Origin: Streptomyces roseifaciens
GTDB lineage: Bacteria; Actinomycetota; Actinomycetes; Streptomycetales; Streptomycetaceae
Direction: 5' to 3'
Length of the DNA: 64,000 bases
Assembly (NCBI RefSeq): GCF_001445655.1
Contig: NZ_LNBE01000002.1
Span: 744,001 to 808,000, forward strand
The translations under genes and the position numbers were made by a program. Below, in pieces: positions 8,029-16,880 of the stretch. Numbering within the stretch: position 1 is the stretch's first letter; each line of letters begins with the position of its first letter. The notes under the pieces were generated by a model, which made no database searches, had not been told where the DNA came from, and was given only the letters and a program-made list of their open reading frames with translations.

Positions 8029-8843
8029 GACACGGAGTTCCGCCCGCCGCCCACTTCGACCAGTCCCGTCTCGTACGCGGCGATCACCGCCTGAGCCCGG
8101 TCACGGACGCCGAGTTTCCCGAAAACGTTGGTGATGTGGTTCTTGACGGTGGACAGGCTGATGTCCATGGCCCCCGCGATCCCGGTGTTGTCGAGCCCCG
8201 TGGCCATCAGCCGCCACACCTCCAGCTCGCGCGGTGTGAGCTCGCCCGTGTGCGCGACGGGCGGCTCCGGGCGGCGCGGGGCCCTGACGTAGGTGGAGAT
8301 GAGCCTGGTCAGCAGCCGGGGCGCGACCGCGGCCTCTCCCATGTGCACCACCCGTACCGCCGCGACCAGTTCCTCCGGCGAGATGTCCTTGGGCAGGAAG
8401 CCGTAGGCGCCGGCCCGCAGGGCGGCCACCACGTACTCGTCCATGTCGAAGGTGCTGAGCGCCAGCACCCGGCAGCCGGGCAGTTCCCGTGAGAGCTGCC
8501 CGGTCGCGGCGACCCCGTCCAGTACCGGCATCCGGATGTCCATCACGACGACGTCGGGCCGCAGCCGGTGCGCGAGGTCCACCGCCTGCGCGCCGTCCCC
8601 CGCCTCGCCCACCACTTCGAAGGCCGGGTCGGGCGTGAGGATCAGCGCGAGCCCGCGTCGTACGAGCGGCTGGTCGTCCGCGATCAGCACTCTGATCGTC
8701 CGCCGCCCCACCACGTCACTCATCGCGCCCACGTTGCCGCCCACGTTCCCGTCCCTGCCCGTGCTCCTGCCCCTGTCCCCGCCCCCGTTCAGGCTCACGC
8801 CCGCGTTCGTGTTCGCCTTCGCATCGTTCGTCACCGCGCTCAT
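8013..8843 (-). CDS. NarL/LuxR-family response regulator
   Basis: 276 aa. A receiver domain (IRVLIADDQPLVRRGL, phospho-Asp in VVVMDIRMPV, PKD-type lysine in GFLPKDIS) is followed by a LuxR helix-turn-helix (LTPRELEVWRLMATGLDNTGIAGAM, STVKNHITNVFGKLGV). It is the partner of the histidine kinase just upstream. I chose ATG 8843 because it overlaps the kinase stop as ATGA and has GAGGAGG in front. This adds about 40 residues of low-complexity Asn/Gly sequence (DGNVGGNVGAM) before the receiver; the alternative ATG 8723 has no ribosome site. It likely controls the divergent MMPL exporter. Confidence 0.9.
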   Translation of the reverse strand: MSAVTNDAKANTNAGVSLNGGGDRGRSTGRDGNVGGNVGAMSDVVGRRTIRVLIADDQPLVRRGLALILTPDPAFEVVGEAGDGAQAVDLAHRLRPDVVVMDIRMPVLDGVAATGQLSRELPGCRVLALSTFDMDEYVVAALRAGAYGFLPKDISPEELVAAVRVVHMGEAAVAPRLLTRLISTYVRAPRRPEPPVAHTGELTPRELEVWRLMATGLDNTGIAGAMDISLSTVKNHITNVFGKLGVRDRAQAVIAAYETGLVEVGGGRNSVSQRNS

Positions 8844-10114
8844 CGCAGCACCTCCTCGCCGGTCGCCGGCAGCAGCTGTTCGTCGGTTTTCAGCGGCAAC
8901 CGGGCCGACACCCGGAACCCGCCCTCCTCCAGCGGACCGGCCTCCAGCGTCCCGCCGTGCAGCACGACCCGCTCCCGCATCCCGACCAGGCCGTAACCGG
9001 AGCGCGCACCGGCCAGGGCCCCGGCCCCGACCCCGGCCCCCCACCCGAAGCCCGCGTCCGTGCCGAAGCCCGCGTCCGTGCCGGCTCCCGCGCCGTCGTC
9101 CGACACCTCCACCGCCACCCCGCCCGGCTCGTAGGTCAGCCGTACGGACGCCTGCGCCCTGCCCGCGTGCTTGCGCGCGTTGGTCAGGGCCTCCTGCACG
9201 ATCCGGAACACGGTCAGGCCCACGCTCGGCGGCAGCGGGCGCTCCTCGCCCCGCACGTCGAGTGCGGTCGGCAACCCGGCCCGGCACGACTCGGAGACGA
9301 CCCGCTCCAGGTCCCCGATCCCGGGCTGCGGGGCGGCCGGTGCCTCTTCAGGCTCCTCCCCGGCGCGCAGTACGTCCAGCAGTTGCCGCATCTCGCGCAG
9401 CGCGATCCGCCCGGACGCCTCCAGGTCGACCAGTGCCTCCCTGGCCACCTCGGGGTCGTGGGCGAGGTTGGCCCGGGCGCCTCCGGCCATCAGCTGCATG
9501 GTGGTGATGTGGTGCGCCACGATGTCGTGCAGTTCCCGTGCGATGCGCCGTCGTTCGTCGGCGACGGCCCGGTCGGCGAGGAGCCGGCGGTTGGCCTCGA
9601 TGTCCCGCTGCCAGTGGGTCATCACGATCGCGGCGATGACGACGATCGCCCCGGTGGCCCCGTTGGCCACCACGTCCACGAGCCTCAGCCGCGGCCAGGA
9701 CGCCAGTCCCACCAGCGGCAGCGTCACGGCCGCGAGCGTCGCCGCCGCGGCAACGGCCGCGCGCCGGGTCCGTACGACCGTGTACAGCGCGACCACGATC
9801 GTGGCGTTGAAGTGCTGCGCCACCGGCACGCTCAGGTTCAGCCCCAGGCCGAACAGCAGGACGGCCGCGAGCGTCAGCACCGGCGCCCGGCGCCGGGCCA
9901 GCAGCGGCAGCGCGGACACCACCATGAGTACGCACCCGGCCGGCGGGACGTACCCGAGATCGACCTGGCTGGCGAGCGTGAAGCCGATCAGGTCCACGGC
10001 CGCGGCCCCGACCGCGACGAGCGCGTCGTTGCGCGTCCAGGGGAGCGCGTCGCCGCTCGGCGCAGCCCGGAACCCTCCGGTTGAATCCCTTGCGCCCGGG
10101 CGCGTCGTCGACAT
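8840..10114 (-). CDS. Sensor histidine kinase, NarL partner type
   Basis: 424 aa. Five or so membrane segments in the first 170 residues, then a HisKA_3 dimerisation helix RRIARELHDIVAHHITTM with phospho-His at residue 196, and a HATPase domain (IVQEALTNARKHAG as N box, VEVSDDGAG as G1, GYGLVGMRERV as G2). Between G1 and G2 there is an unusual Gly/Ala-rich expansion including GTDAGF twice, caused by an 18-base tandem repeat in the DNA near 9046-9087. No extracellular sensor domain is present, so it probably senses membrane state. It is coupled to the regulator gene by an ATGA overlap and divergent from the exporter gene, the usual layout of an envelope-stress or drug-response module. Confidence 0.92.
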   Translation of the reverse strand: MSTTRPGARDSTGGFRAAPSGDALPWTRNDALVAVGAAAVDLIGFTLASQVDLGYVPPAGCVLMVVSALPLLARRRAPVLTLAAVLLFGLGLNLSVPVAQHFNATIVVALYTVVRTRRAAVAAAATLAAVTLPLVGLASWPRLRLVDVVANGATGAIVVIAAIVMTHWQRDIEANRRLLADRAVADERRRIARELHDIVAHHITTMQLMAGGARANLAHDPEVAREALVDLEASGRIALREMRQLLDVLRAGEEPEEAPAAPQPGIGDLERVVSESCRAGLPTALDVRGEERPLPPSVGLTVFRIVQEALTNARKHAGRAQASVRLTYEPGGVAVEVSDDGAGAGTDAGFGTDAGFGWGAGVGAGALAGARSGYGLVGMRERVVLHGGTLEAGPLEEGGFRVSARLPLKTDEQLLPATGEEVLR

Positions 10115-10387
10115 CACGGTCCTTCCCCCTCAGCCGCCCCCGCCTCCGACCACTTCCGGTGCGGCGCGGCTGTCATCCGATGATCCATTCTGGCACCGGC
10201 CGGCGGCTCGGCCCCGGGCCCCCGAGCCGATCCCCGACCAGGACCACGGTCCTGGTCGGCGGCCGCTCCCGGGCCCCCGCTCCCAGTCCGTTTCTCGTCC
10301 TGCACTCGGACGGATCCTGCGTTCCGCGCTGATGAGCTGGACACCGGCCGGGACGACCCGGCGCTCCACCCACTGCCGGAGGACACC

Positions 10388-12607
10388 GTGATCCGCGCCC
10401 TGACCGGGCTCTCCACCCGCAACCCATGGAAGGTCATCGCCCTCTGGGCGGTGGTCGGCATCCTCCTGACCATGCTCGGCCAGGCGCTGCTCTACCGCGT
10501 CACCCAGAGCCAGAGCGGCGACTTCCTGCCCGCGAAGTACGACTCGGCCGCCGCGCTCAAGGTCGCAGAGGAGCGGTTCGGGGTGAAGCCCGATGCGAAC
10601 GCGGTGACCGTGCTCGTCGCCCGCGCCGACGGCAAGCCCTTGACCGGATCCGACCACCGGCGTGTCGGAGCCCTAGCCGAGCAACTGGGTCAGCGGCGCG
10701 TCGCGATGCCCGAACCCAAGGAGGACGGGCCGCCCTCCTTCCTGGCCGAGGACCACTCCCAGACGCCGAAGGTCAGCCCGGCCATGGTCGCGCCCGACCG
10801 CAGCTTCGAGCTGCTCTCGGTGCAGCTGACCGGCAACTCCGCCGACCCCGGCATGCACGACCTCTACCGCGCCTTCCGCGACCGGGCGAAGGCCGACTTC
10901 GCCGAGGCCGGGATGCGTACGGGCTTCACCGGCGGCCTGGCCGACCTCGTCGACACCGCCGAAGCCGAGGAGATCACCCAGAGGGTCGTCGGCACCCTCA
11001 TGATCGGCCTGATCGTGCTGATCAACATCCTGGTGTTCCGCAGCGTGCTGGCCGCCTTCGTTCCCCTGCTCGCGGTCGTCATCGTCGGCGGCGCCGCGGC
11101 GGGAGCGGTGGTCGGCCTCGCGATGCTCACCGGCATCACGCTCGATCCCTCCACCCCGAGCATGATCAGCGTCGTGCTGATCGGCATAGGCGTCGACTAC
11201 TTCCTCTTCCTCCTCTTCCGCTTCCGCGAACAGCTGCGGGCCCACCCCGACCTGGCCCCGCGCGCCGTGTCGGCCGAGGTCAGCGCCCGCGTCGGCACCG
11301 CGATCACCTCCGCCGCCCTCACCGTCGTGGCCGCCTTCGCCACCCTCGGCGTGGCGACCTTCGGACAGTTCCGCGTGCTCGGCCCCGCCATCGCCGTGTC
11401 GGTGCTCGTCATGCTGCTGGCCGGCCTGACCCTGATGCCCGCGCTGCTCGCGGTCACCGGCCGCAAGATGTTCTGGCCCTCACGCTCCCTCAAGTACGAG
11501 CCCCGTCCCGGTGCGGCCGCGCGCGTCGGCGACCTGGTCGCCCGCCGGCCGTTCACCGCCGTGCTGGCCTCCGTCGCCCTGCTCGGCGCCCTGGCGACCG
11601 GACTGGCCGGCATCCGGATGGACTTCGGCCAGACCTCCGGTACCCACGGCACCCCGGCCGCCGTCACCTCCGCCGAGATCTCCCGCGCCCTGCCCGCCGG
11701 AGTGTCCGACCCGGCCACCGTCTACGTGACCGCCAAGGACGGCCGTGCCCTCAACCCCGAGGCGCTCGACGCCCTGCCCAAGGCCTTCGCCGGGGTCAAG
11801 GGCGTCGGGCAGGTCGGCAGGACCACCCTCAACGGCGACCGCACCGCCGCCCGCATCGACCTCTACCTCACCGCCGACACCCAGTCACAGCAGGCCCGCG
11901 ACCTGGTCTCGGGGCCCGTCCGCGCCACCGTCGCCGCGCACACACCCGCCGGCCTGGAAGCCCACGTCGGCGGCACGGCCGCGATCTTCGCGGACATCTC
12001 CACCGCCGTCGACCACGACCTGAAGATCGTGTTCCCGGTCGCCGCGGTGCTCATCGCCCTCATCCTGCTCGTCCTGCTGCGCAGCCTGCTCGCCCCGGCC
12101 GTCCTCATGATCGCCGTCGGCCTCGGCTTCGCGGCCACGCTCGGCGCCTCCGCGCTCTTCTTCCAGCACCTCCTCGGCAAGCCGGGCGTCAACTTCGTCC
12201 TGCCACTGGTGCTGTTCCTCTTCGTCGTAGCCCTCGGCACCGACTACAACATCCTCATCGGCGACCGCATCCGCGAGGAGATGGAACGCCCCGGCCCGGC
12301 CCGTGCCGCCGTCGCCCGCGCCGTGCGCCACACCGCACCCGCCATCGCCACGGCGGGAATCGTCCTGGCCGCGTCCTTCGGCAGCCTCGCCGTCAACGCG
12401 GCCCCCTCCACGCAGCAGATCGGCTTCGCGACGGCGCTGGGCATCGTGCTCTCCGCCTTCGTCCTGTCCATCGTGCTGGTGCCCGCGCTCGCCGCGATCC
12501 TCGGCCGGGGCACGTGGTGGCCGTTCCGCCCGGGCCACGACCGGGGGCGCCACCAAGCGGGGCCGCAGGCCTCCCGGCCGCACTACGAGAGTGCCTCCGC
12601 CCGCTGA
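10388..12607 (+). CDS. MMPL-family RND transporter
   Basis: 739 aa with two MMPL repeats. Each has one N-terminal membrane helix (WKVIALWAVVGILLTMLG), an external loop domain and a block of five helices (MIGLIVLINILVFRSV, LAAFVPLLAVVIVGG, FLFLLFRFREQL; second copy FPVAAVLIALILLVLLRSL, VALGTDYNILIGDRIREE). The DYFLFLLFRFRE and DYNILIGDRIRE motifs are the proton-relay helices of this family. The start GTG 10388 has GGAGG six bases upstream. Family members export lipids, siderophores or drugs; the cargo is unknown. Divergent from the two-component system, which probably regulates it. Confidence 0.92.
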   Translation: MIRALTGLSTRNPWKVIALWAVVGILLTMLGQALLYRVTQSQSGDFLPAKYDSAAALKVAEERFGVKPDANAVTVLVARADGKPLTGSDHRRVGALAEQLGQRRVAMPEPKEDGPPSFLAEDHSQTPKVSPAMVAPDRSFELLSVQLTGNSADPGMHDLYRAFRDRAKADFAEAGMRTGFTGGLADLVDTAEAEEITQRVVGTLMIGLIVLINILVFRSVLAAFVPLLAVVIVGGAAAGAVVGLAMLTGITLDPSTPSMISVVLIGIGVDYFLFLLFRFREQLRAHPDLAPRAVSAEVSARVGTAITSAALTVVAAFATLGVATFGQFRVLGPAIAVSVLVMLLAGLTLMPALLAVTGRKMFWPSRSLKYEPRPGAAARVGDLVARRPFTAVLASVALLGALATGLAGIRMDFGQTSGTHGTPAAVTSAEISRALPAGVSDPATVYVTAKDGRALNPEALDALPKAFAGVKGVGQVGRTTLNGDRTAARIDLYLTADTQSQQARDLVSGPVRATVAAHTPAGLEAHVGGTAAIFADISTAVDHDLKIVFPVAAVLIALILLVLLRSLLAPAVLMIAVGLGFAATLGASALFFQHLLGKPGVNFVLPLVLFLFVVALGTDYNILIGDRIREEMERPGPARAAVARAVRHTAPAIATAGIVLAASFGSLAVNAAPSTQQIGFATALGIVLSAFVLSIVLVPALAAILGRGTWWPFRPGHDRGRHQAGPQASRPHYESASAR

Positions 12608-12624
12608 CCCGCTACCGGAACAAC

Positions 12625-12658
12625 TGAACGGGGGCCCGGTCGACCGGGCCCCCGTTCA
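12625..12658. terminator. Bidirectional terminator (34-bp perfect palindrome)
   Basis: TGAACGGGGGCCCGGTC and its exact complement meet at 12641/12642 between the convergent MMPL and acetyltransferase genes. Confidence 0.75.
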
Positions 12659-12661
12659 CGG

Positions 12662-13237
12662 CTACGCCCCCTGAGCCTGAGCCGCCCGCTTGCGCGCCCG
12701 CCACTCCGGTGCCAGGACCGACCAGACCTCCATGTCGCGCCGCTGCCCCCGGTACGGGTAGCTCGCGCGCAGTACGCCTTCCTTCGTCATTCCGAGGCGG
12801 CGGGCCACGGCGATGCTGGGTGCGTTGGCCGTCGAGACCTGCCACTCCACGCGGTGGATCCCCCGCTCCTCGACGGCCCAGTCGATGAGCACGCCGACCG
12901 CCCTGGTGATCAGCCCCTTGCCCACCGCCGCCGGCTCCAGCCAGCAGCCGGCCTCGGCGGTGCCCTGTACGACGTCCATGGTCCGGAGGAGGACACCGCC
13001 GACCAGCTTGCCGTCCGTCCGGACGCCGTACAGCCGCCCGGCGTCGGCGGCCGCCTTGTCCGCGTACCGCTGGAGGAACGTACGGCTCGACTCCAGATCG
13101 GTGACCACGTCCGCCAGCGGGATGTGCTGCCCGATCAGTTCCCGCCCCCGGTCGACGTGGGCCAGGAACTCCTCGGCCTGCCACGGCTCGAGCGGGCACA
13201 GTTCGGCGCCGTCGTCGCCCAGGGATATCGCGTACAT
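12662..13237 (-). CDS. GNAT acetyltransferase, RimJ/RimL type
   Basis: 191 aa. YGVRTDGKLVGGVLLRTMD, then AEAGCWLEPAAVGKGLITRAVGVLIDWA (the acetyl-CoA pyrophosphate loop) and HRVEWQVSTANAPSIAVARRLGMTKEGVLR, which is the classic C-terminal block of ribosomal-protein N-acetyltransferase-like GNATs. It begins at ATG 13237 and runs into the shared palindromic terminator. Substrate (protein N-terminus, antibiotic or small amine) cannot be read. Confidence 0.88.
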   Translation of the reverse strand: MYAISLGDDGAELCPLEPWQAEEFLAHVDRGRELIGQHIPLADVVTDLESSRTFLQRYADKAAADAGRLYGVRTDGKLVGGVLLRTMDVVQGTAEAGCWLEPAAVGKGLITRAVGVLIDWAVEERGIHRVEWQVSTANAPSIAVARRLGMTKEGVLRASYPYRGQRRDMEVWSVLAPEWRARKRAAQAQGA

Positions 13238-13393
13238 CGTTGCCCTCCACCACCGTCGTCACCAGCACATACAGCGAAACGATCTTCGCATGCGGGGGTG
13301 CGGCCGGCCGTGGTGCGTGGCACTGACGCCGTGACAGTGGCGATGGGGCGCTGCAGCACCCGAACGAGCGGCGAAATATCTGAAGAGGCGTCG

Positions 13394-13430
13394 CCTAGGT
13401 GTGCTAGCTTTTTTCCTAGAGGTCCTAGGA
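13394..13430. promoter_or_regulatory. Likely operator of the TetR regulator
   Basis: TCCTAG-N5-CTAGGA (13414-13430) is a perfect inverted repeat 12 bases before the TetR start. CCTAGG (13394-13399) and another CTAG lie just upstream. CTAG is rare in G+C-rich DNA, so four occurrences in 37 bases are notable. Probably the autoregulatory site. Confidence 0.55.
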
Positions 13431-13441
13431 AAGGGGTACGC

Positions 13442-14023
13442 ATGGTGCGAGCAGGGCTGACCGTGGCCAAGCTGACGGACGCAGCCGCGGCGATGGCGGA
13501 CGAGGCCGGGCTGGAGAAGGTCACCGTCTCCGCCCTCGCGCGGCACTTCGGCGTCAAGGACGCCAGCCTGTACTCGCACGTGAAGAACCTGCGGGAGCTG
13601 CGCGTGCGGATCGCCCTGCTCGGGTCCGCGGAGATGACCGAGCGCATCGCCGCCGCCGTCGCGGGCCGGGCCGGCAAGGACGCGCTCATCGCCTTCGCCG
13701 ACGCCTACCGGTCCTACGCGCTCGCGCACCCCGGCCGGTACGCCGCGACGCAGATGCAGCTCGCACCGGAAGAGGTCGCGGACTCCATCGGGTTCCGGCG
13801 CAGCGTCGAGCTGACCTACGGCATGCTGCGCGGCTACGGCCTGACCGAGCCGGACCTGACCGACGCCGGCCGGCTGCTGCGCAGCACCTTCCACGGCTAC
13901 ATCCACCTGGAGTTCAGCGGCGGCTTCGGCCACTCCCGCCCCGTGCAGGAGTCCTGGTCGCGCGGGCTGGAGGCCCTCCACGTGCTCCTGGAGCAGTGGC
14001 CTTCCGAAACGAACGGGGAGTAA
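13442..14023 (+). CDS. TetR-family regulator with WHG-type C-domain
   Basis: 193 aa. The DNA-binding region LTDAAAAMADEAGLEKVTVSALARHFGVKDASLYSHVKNLRELRVRI-type helix-turn-helix is at residues 8-55. The C-terminal FADAYRSYALAHPGRYAATQ and FRRSVELTYGMLRGYGL with STFHGYIHLE correspond to the TetR_C_33/WHG ligand domain. ATG 13442 follows GGAAAGGGG. It is probably co-transcribed with the hydrolase that starts six bases after its stop, so that hydrolase, or its substrate, is the likely regulatory target. Confidence 0.9.
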   Translation: MVRAGLTVAKLTDAAAAMADEAGLEKVTVSALARHFGVKDASLYSHVKNLRELRVRIALLGSAEMTERIAAAVAGRAGKDALIAFADAYRSYALAHPGRYAATQMQLAPEEVADSIGFRRSVELTYGMLRGYGLTEPDLTDAGRLLRSTFHGYIHLEFSGGFGHSRPVQESWSRGLEALHVLLEQWPSETNGE

Positions 14024-14028
14024 GAGAA

Positions 14029-14874
14029 ATGAACGACAAGCCCGGCTTCACGACCGGCACGCTCGCCGTGCCCGGCGCGACCCTGTACTACGAGACGCGC
14101 GGCAGCGGCCCGCTCCTGCTGCTCATCTCCGGCGGCGCGGGAGACGCCGGGATGTACGCGGGCATGTTCCCGGCGCTGGCCGCCGAGTACACCGTGGTGA
14201 CCTACGACCCGCGCGCCCTGTCCCGCAGCACCCTCGACGGCCCGCTCACCGACCAGCAGGTCCAGGTGTGGAGCGACGACGCGCGGCGCCTGCTCGACCA
14301 CCTCGCACCCGGCGAAGAGGCGGGGGTGATGGGCTGCAGCTCCGGCGCCGTCGTCGCGCTCGACCTGCTGGCCCGCCACCCCGAACGGCTGCGCCGCGTG
14401 GTCGTGCACGAGCCGCCGCTCGTGGAGCTCCTCCCGGACCCCGCCTCGTACCGGGCGCTCTTCGCCGAGGTCCGCGACACCTACCGGGCGGAGGGCCTCG
14501 GCCCGGCGATGGCCCGGTTCAGCGAAGGGGTCGGGGAGCCGGTGACGGCGGAGGAGGCGGAGCAGGCGACCGAACTGCCGCCCGAGGTCCAGGAGATGGC
14601 CCCCCGTATGCACGCCAACTTCCCGGTCTTCCTGGAGCACATGCTGTGCCCCTTCTCCTCGTCCGTCCCGGACCTGGAGGCGCTGCGCCCGGCCGCGCAC
14701 AAGCTGGTCCCGGCAGCGGGGCGGCTGTCGCGTACGCAGGAGCCCTTCTACGGGCCGGCCGCCCGGCTTGCGGAACTCTTCGGCATCCCGCTGGTGGAGT
14801 TCCCCGGCGGGCACCTCGGGGGAGTGGACCGCGCGAAGGAGTTCGGCGAGCAGCTGCTCAAGACGCTCGCCTGA
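14029..14874 (+). CDS. Alpha/beta hydrolase
   Basis: 281 aa. YYETRGSGPLLLLISGG forms strand and oxyanion region, the nucleophile elbow is MGCSSGAVVALDLLARHPERL (G-C-S-S-G), and the histidine is in the late FPGGHLGGVD. It lacks the more usual HGxP motif, having SGGAGD instead. No signal peptide. Tightly linked to the TetR gene; homologues with this neighbour are usually annotated as alpha/beta fold hydrolases acting on small esters or lactones. The in-frame upstream ATG at 13996 lies inside the TetR gene and is not used. Confidence 0.85.
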   Translation: MNDKPGFTTGTLAVPGATLYYETRGSGPLLLLISGGAGDAGMYAGMFPALAAEYTVVTYDPRALSRSTLDGPLTDQQVQVWSDDARRLLDHLAPGEEAGVMGCSSGAVVALDLLARHPERLRRVVVHEPPLVELLPDPASYRALFAEVRDTYRAEGLGPAMARFSEGVGEPVTAEEAEQATELPPEVQEMAPRMHANFPVFLEHMLCPFSSSVPDLEALRPAAHKLVPAAGRLSRTQEPFYGPAARLAELFGIPLVEFPGGHLGGVDRAKEFGEQLLKTLA

Positions 14875-14936
14875 GATCCCGTAACCGGCGGCCGGGGATC
14901 TTTACTCCAGGGGCCTCTGCTCCGGCCGGCCTCTCC

Positions 14937-14972
14937 TCCTGGGGCCTCTCCTGGGGCCTCTCCTGGGGCCTC
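14937..14972. repeat. 12-bp tandem repeat, three copies
   Basis: TCCTGGGGCCTC repeated three times without error between two convergent hydrolase genes. Could add to termination through GGGGCCTC/GAGGCCCC pairing, or be a replication-slippage product. Confidence 0.5.
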
Positions 14973-14990
14973 TCCGCTCCGGCCGTCCCG

Positions 14991-15659
14991 CTACGGCTGC
15001 CCTTCTCCGTCCGGGGCCTCCGCGGGCCGGAGGAACCACCGGCATGCCACGTCGGCGACTTCCTCCAGCGTTCCCGGCTCCTCGAAGAGGTGGGTGGCCG
15101 CCGGTACGACATGTACCTGGTGGGGTGCCTGCAGCTGCGTGGCGGCCGTGCGGTTCATCTGCAGCACGTCGTAGTCCCGGCCGCCCACGATCAGCAGGAC
15201 GGGCGCCCGGACCCGGCCGAGCGCGTCGTCGGCGAGGTCGGGGCGGCCGCCGCGCGAGACGACCGACCGCACGCGGTCCGGTCGCTGCGCGGCCGCGGTG
15301 AGCGCCGCCGCCGCGCCCGTACTGGCCCCGAACAGATGGACCGCCAGGCCGGCGGTCCGCGGGTCCCGGCCGAGCCAGTCGATCGCTGCGGCCAGGCGCC
15401 CGCTCAGCAGGTCGATGTCGAAGCGGTGCTGGGCCGTGACCGCGTCCACCCGCTCCTCCTGTTCGCTCAGGAGGTCCATCAGCAGCGTGGCCAGGCCGGC
15501 CTCCTGCAGCGTCGCGGCGACCGCCCGGTTGCGCGGGCTCATCCGGGAACTGCCGCTGCCGTGGGCGAACAGCACCACCGCCCGGGCGGAACCCGGTACG
15601 GCGAGGTCACCGACGAGCGCCGGCCCGTCGGTGGGAATCAGAACCTCCTCGGAGACCAT
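14991..15659 (-). CDS. Dienelactone-hydrolase-like alpha/beta hydrolase
   Basis: 222 aa. AVVLFAHGSGSSRMSPRN gives the oxyanion-side HGSGSS, LFGASTGAAAAL the nucleophile Ser, LIVGGRDYDVLQMN the Asp and PAATHLFEEPGTLEEVA the His, all in the order and spacing of the small DLH-type hydrolases often found beside phosphoribosyltransferases. ATG 15659 has GGAAGG upstream. An upstream extension to 15938 is possible in frame but is compositionally poor and contains a repeated ATGTCAGCCGT. Cytoplasmic; substrate unknown. Confidence 0.85.
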   Translation of the reverse strand: MVSEEVLIPTDGPALVGDLAVPGSARAVVLFAHGSGSSRMSPRNRAVAATLQEAGLATLLMDLLSEQEERVDAVTAQHRFDIDLLSGRLAAAIDWLGRDPRTAGLAVHLFGASTGAAAALTAAAQRPDRVRSVVSRGGRPDLADDALGRVRAPVLLIVGGRDYDVLQMNRTAATQLQAPHQVHVVPAATHLFEEPGTLEEVADVACRWFLRPAEAPDGEGQP

Positions 15660-16000
15660 GCAGCCACCTTCCCTCGGGTACGGCGGCTGTCCGGGCGCGC
15701 CACGCCGGAACGGGATGTCGGCCGTACGGACGGATGTCAGCCGTATGTCAGCCGTACCGGTCGAAGAGGTCGGCCGGATCGTCGCTGAGCGTGCCTCCGG
15801 CGGCGAGGCAGTGAACCGCCGGCTGCATACCGGCCTGGAAACGGACTCCGACGTCCCGCCTTCCGGTTCTGTCCGTTGTGTGGAAGTAGAAGTTCCTTCT
15901 AGAAAAGCACTCCAATGCTTCCGCTGTTTGGTCCACACTGGGCCGCGACCGGCCGCCTCCGCACCCCGTGCGGCGGCCCACCATCGGCTCAGGAGTCGCG

Positions 16001-16705
16001 GTGTCAGCAGAAGTCACTGTCAGCCTCACCCCGAGGGAGGCGTCCTCGGGTGCCGTCCGCCCCGTCGACCTGCCGTGGGGGACGATCAGAGTGCGCATAC
16101 CCCCGCTCCCGGGCGGCGGTCTCATCAGGATCGCCACGCCGCAGGGCGAGGTGCTGGTACGTGTCGTGGTGACGGCCGGGCGGCGCGGCCGTCTGACGCC
16201 GAAACTGATCGGCCTCGCGGCCGCGGCGGGCGTCCTCGCGGGCCTGGTGGTCCTGAGCGACCGCGACGACCGCTCCTCGTCCGCCGACTCCCCGCCGCCC
16301 GCGGCCGGTTCCTCCGCTTCCTCCGCGTTCGGTGCACCGGCAGGGCAGACGCCCTTCGCTTCCCCGACGCCCTACGGAGGAGCGGCGCCGACGCCCCACC
16401 GTTCCCTACCGGCTCTCGAACCGCCCGCTCCCGCCCGCCCCCACGACTTGGGCACCTGCCTCGACGGGGAGTCGGTCCCGCCGTCGGCGGGCACGGTGAG
16501 CGTCGACCCGTTCCGCGTCGTCAGCTGCTCGTCTCCGAAGGCCCACTACCGGGTGGTCCAGACGTTCCACGGGACGAGGGACCGCAGCAGGTGCAAGAGC
16601 GTCGCGGAGAGCCAGTACGCGTACTCGAGCTGGAGCAGCAGGGGCGGGCGCACCTTGTGGGAGGCCGTCTACTGCCTGGTGGGGCTCGGCTCGTACGCGA
16701 GATGA
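16001..16705 (+). CDS. Membrane-anchored protein with LppU-like extracellular domain
   Basis: 234 aa. A cytoplasmic beta-rich N-terminus (VRIPPLPGGGLIRIATPQGEVLVRVVV), one membrane helix (LIGLAAAAGVLAGLVVL), a Ser/Pro-rich linker and a C-terminal cysteine-containing domain (LGTCLDGESV, VVSCSSPKAHYRVVQTF, CKSV, AVYCLVGLG). That tail resembles the LppU/SCO3897 family of actinobacterial envelope proteins. GTG 16001 has AGGAG five bases upstream. No enzymatic motif. It stands alone, divergent from the hydrolase. Confidence 0.75.
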   Translation: MSAEVTVSLTPREASSGAVRPVDLPWGTIRVRIPPLPGGGLIRIATPQGEVLVRVVVTAGRRGRLTPKLIGLAAAAGVLAGLVVLSDRDDRSSSADSPPPAAGSSASSAFGAPAGQTPFASPTPYGGAAPTPHRSLPALEPPAPARPHDLGTCLDGESVPPSAGTVSVDPFRVVSCSSPKAHYRVVQTFHGTRDRSRCKSVAESQYAYSSWSSRGGRTLWEAVYCLVGLGSYAR

Positions 16706-16880
16706 GGGGACCGACGGGGTCTCCATCTGGGGCCGGCTGCCGGCTGCTGCCGCACGTGCCCGGCCCGTTTCCCCTGACCAGTCGGCTCGTTGGGCTGAAC
16801 GAGTGAGTGCGCCCGCCGGTCTCTGCCCGGCTCGTGGCGGCAACTCCCGTCCAGGGCAGCCGACAAGGGGAAGGGACCCC

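Noticed and set aside
10426..12627. 733-codon frame inside the MMPL gene
   Set aside because: Arg/Pro-rich +1 shadow of the transporter with no domains.
12813..13334. 173-codon frame upstream of the TetR gene
   Set aside because: Antisense to the GNAT gene; Ser/Arg-rich shadow.
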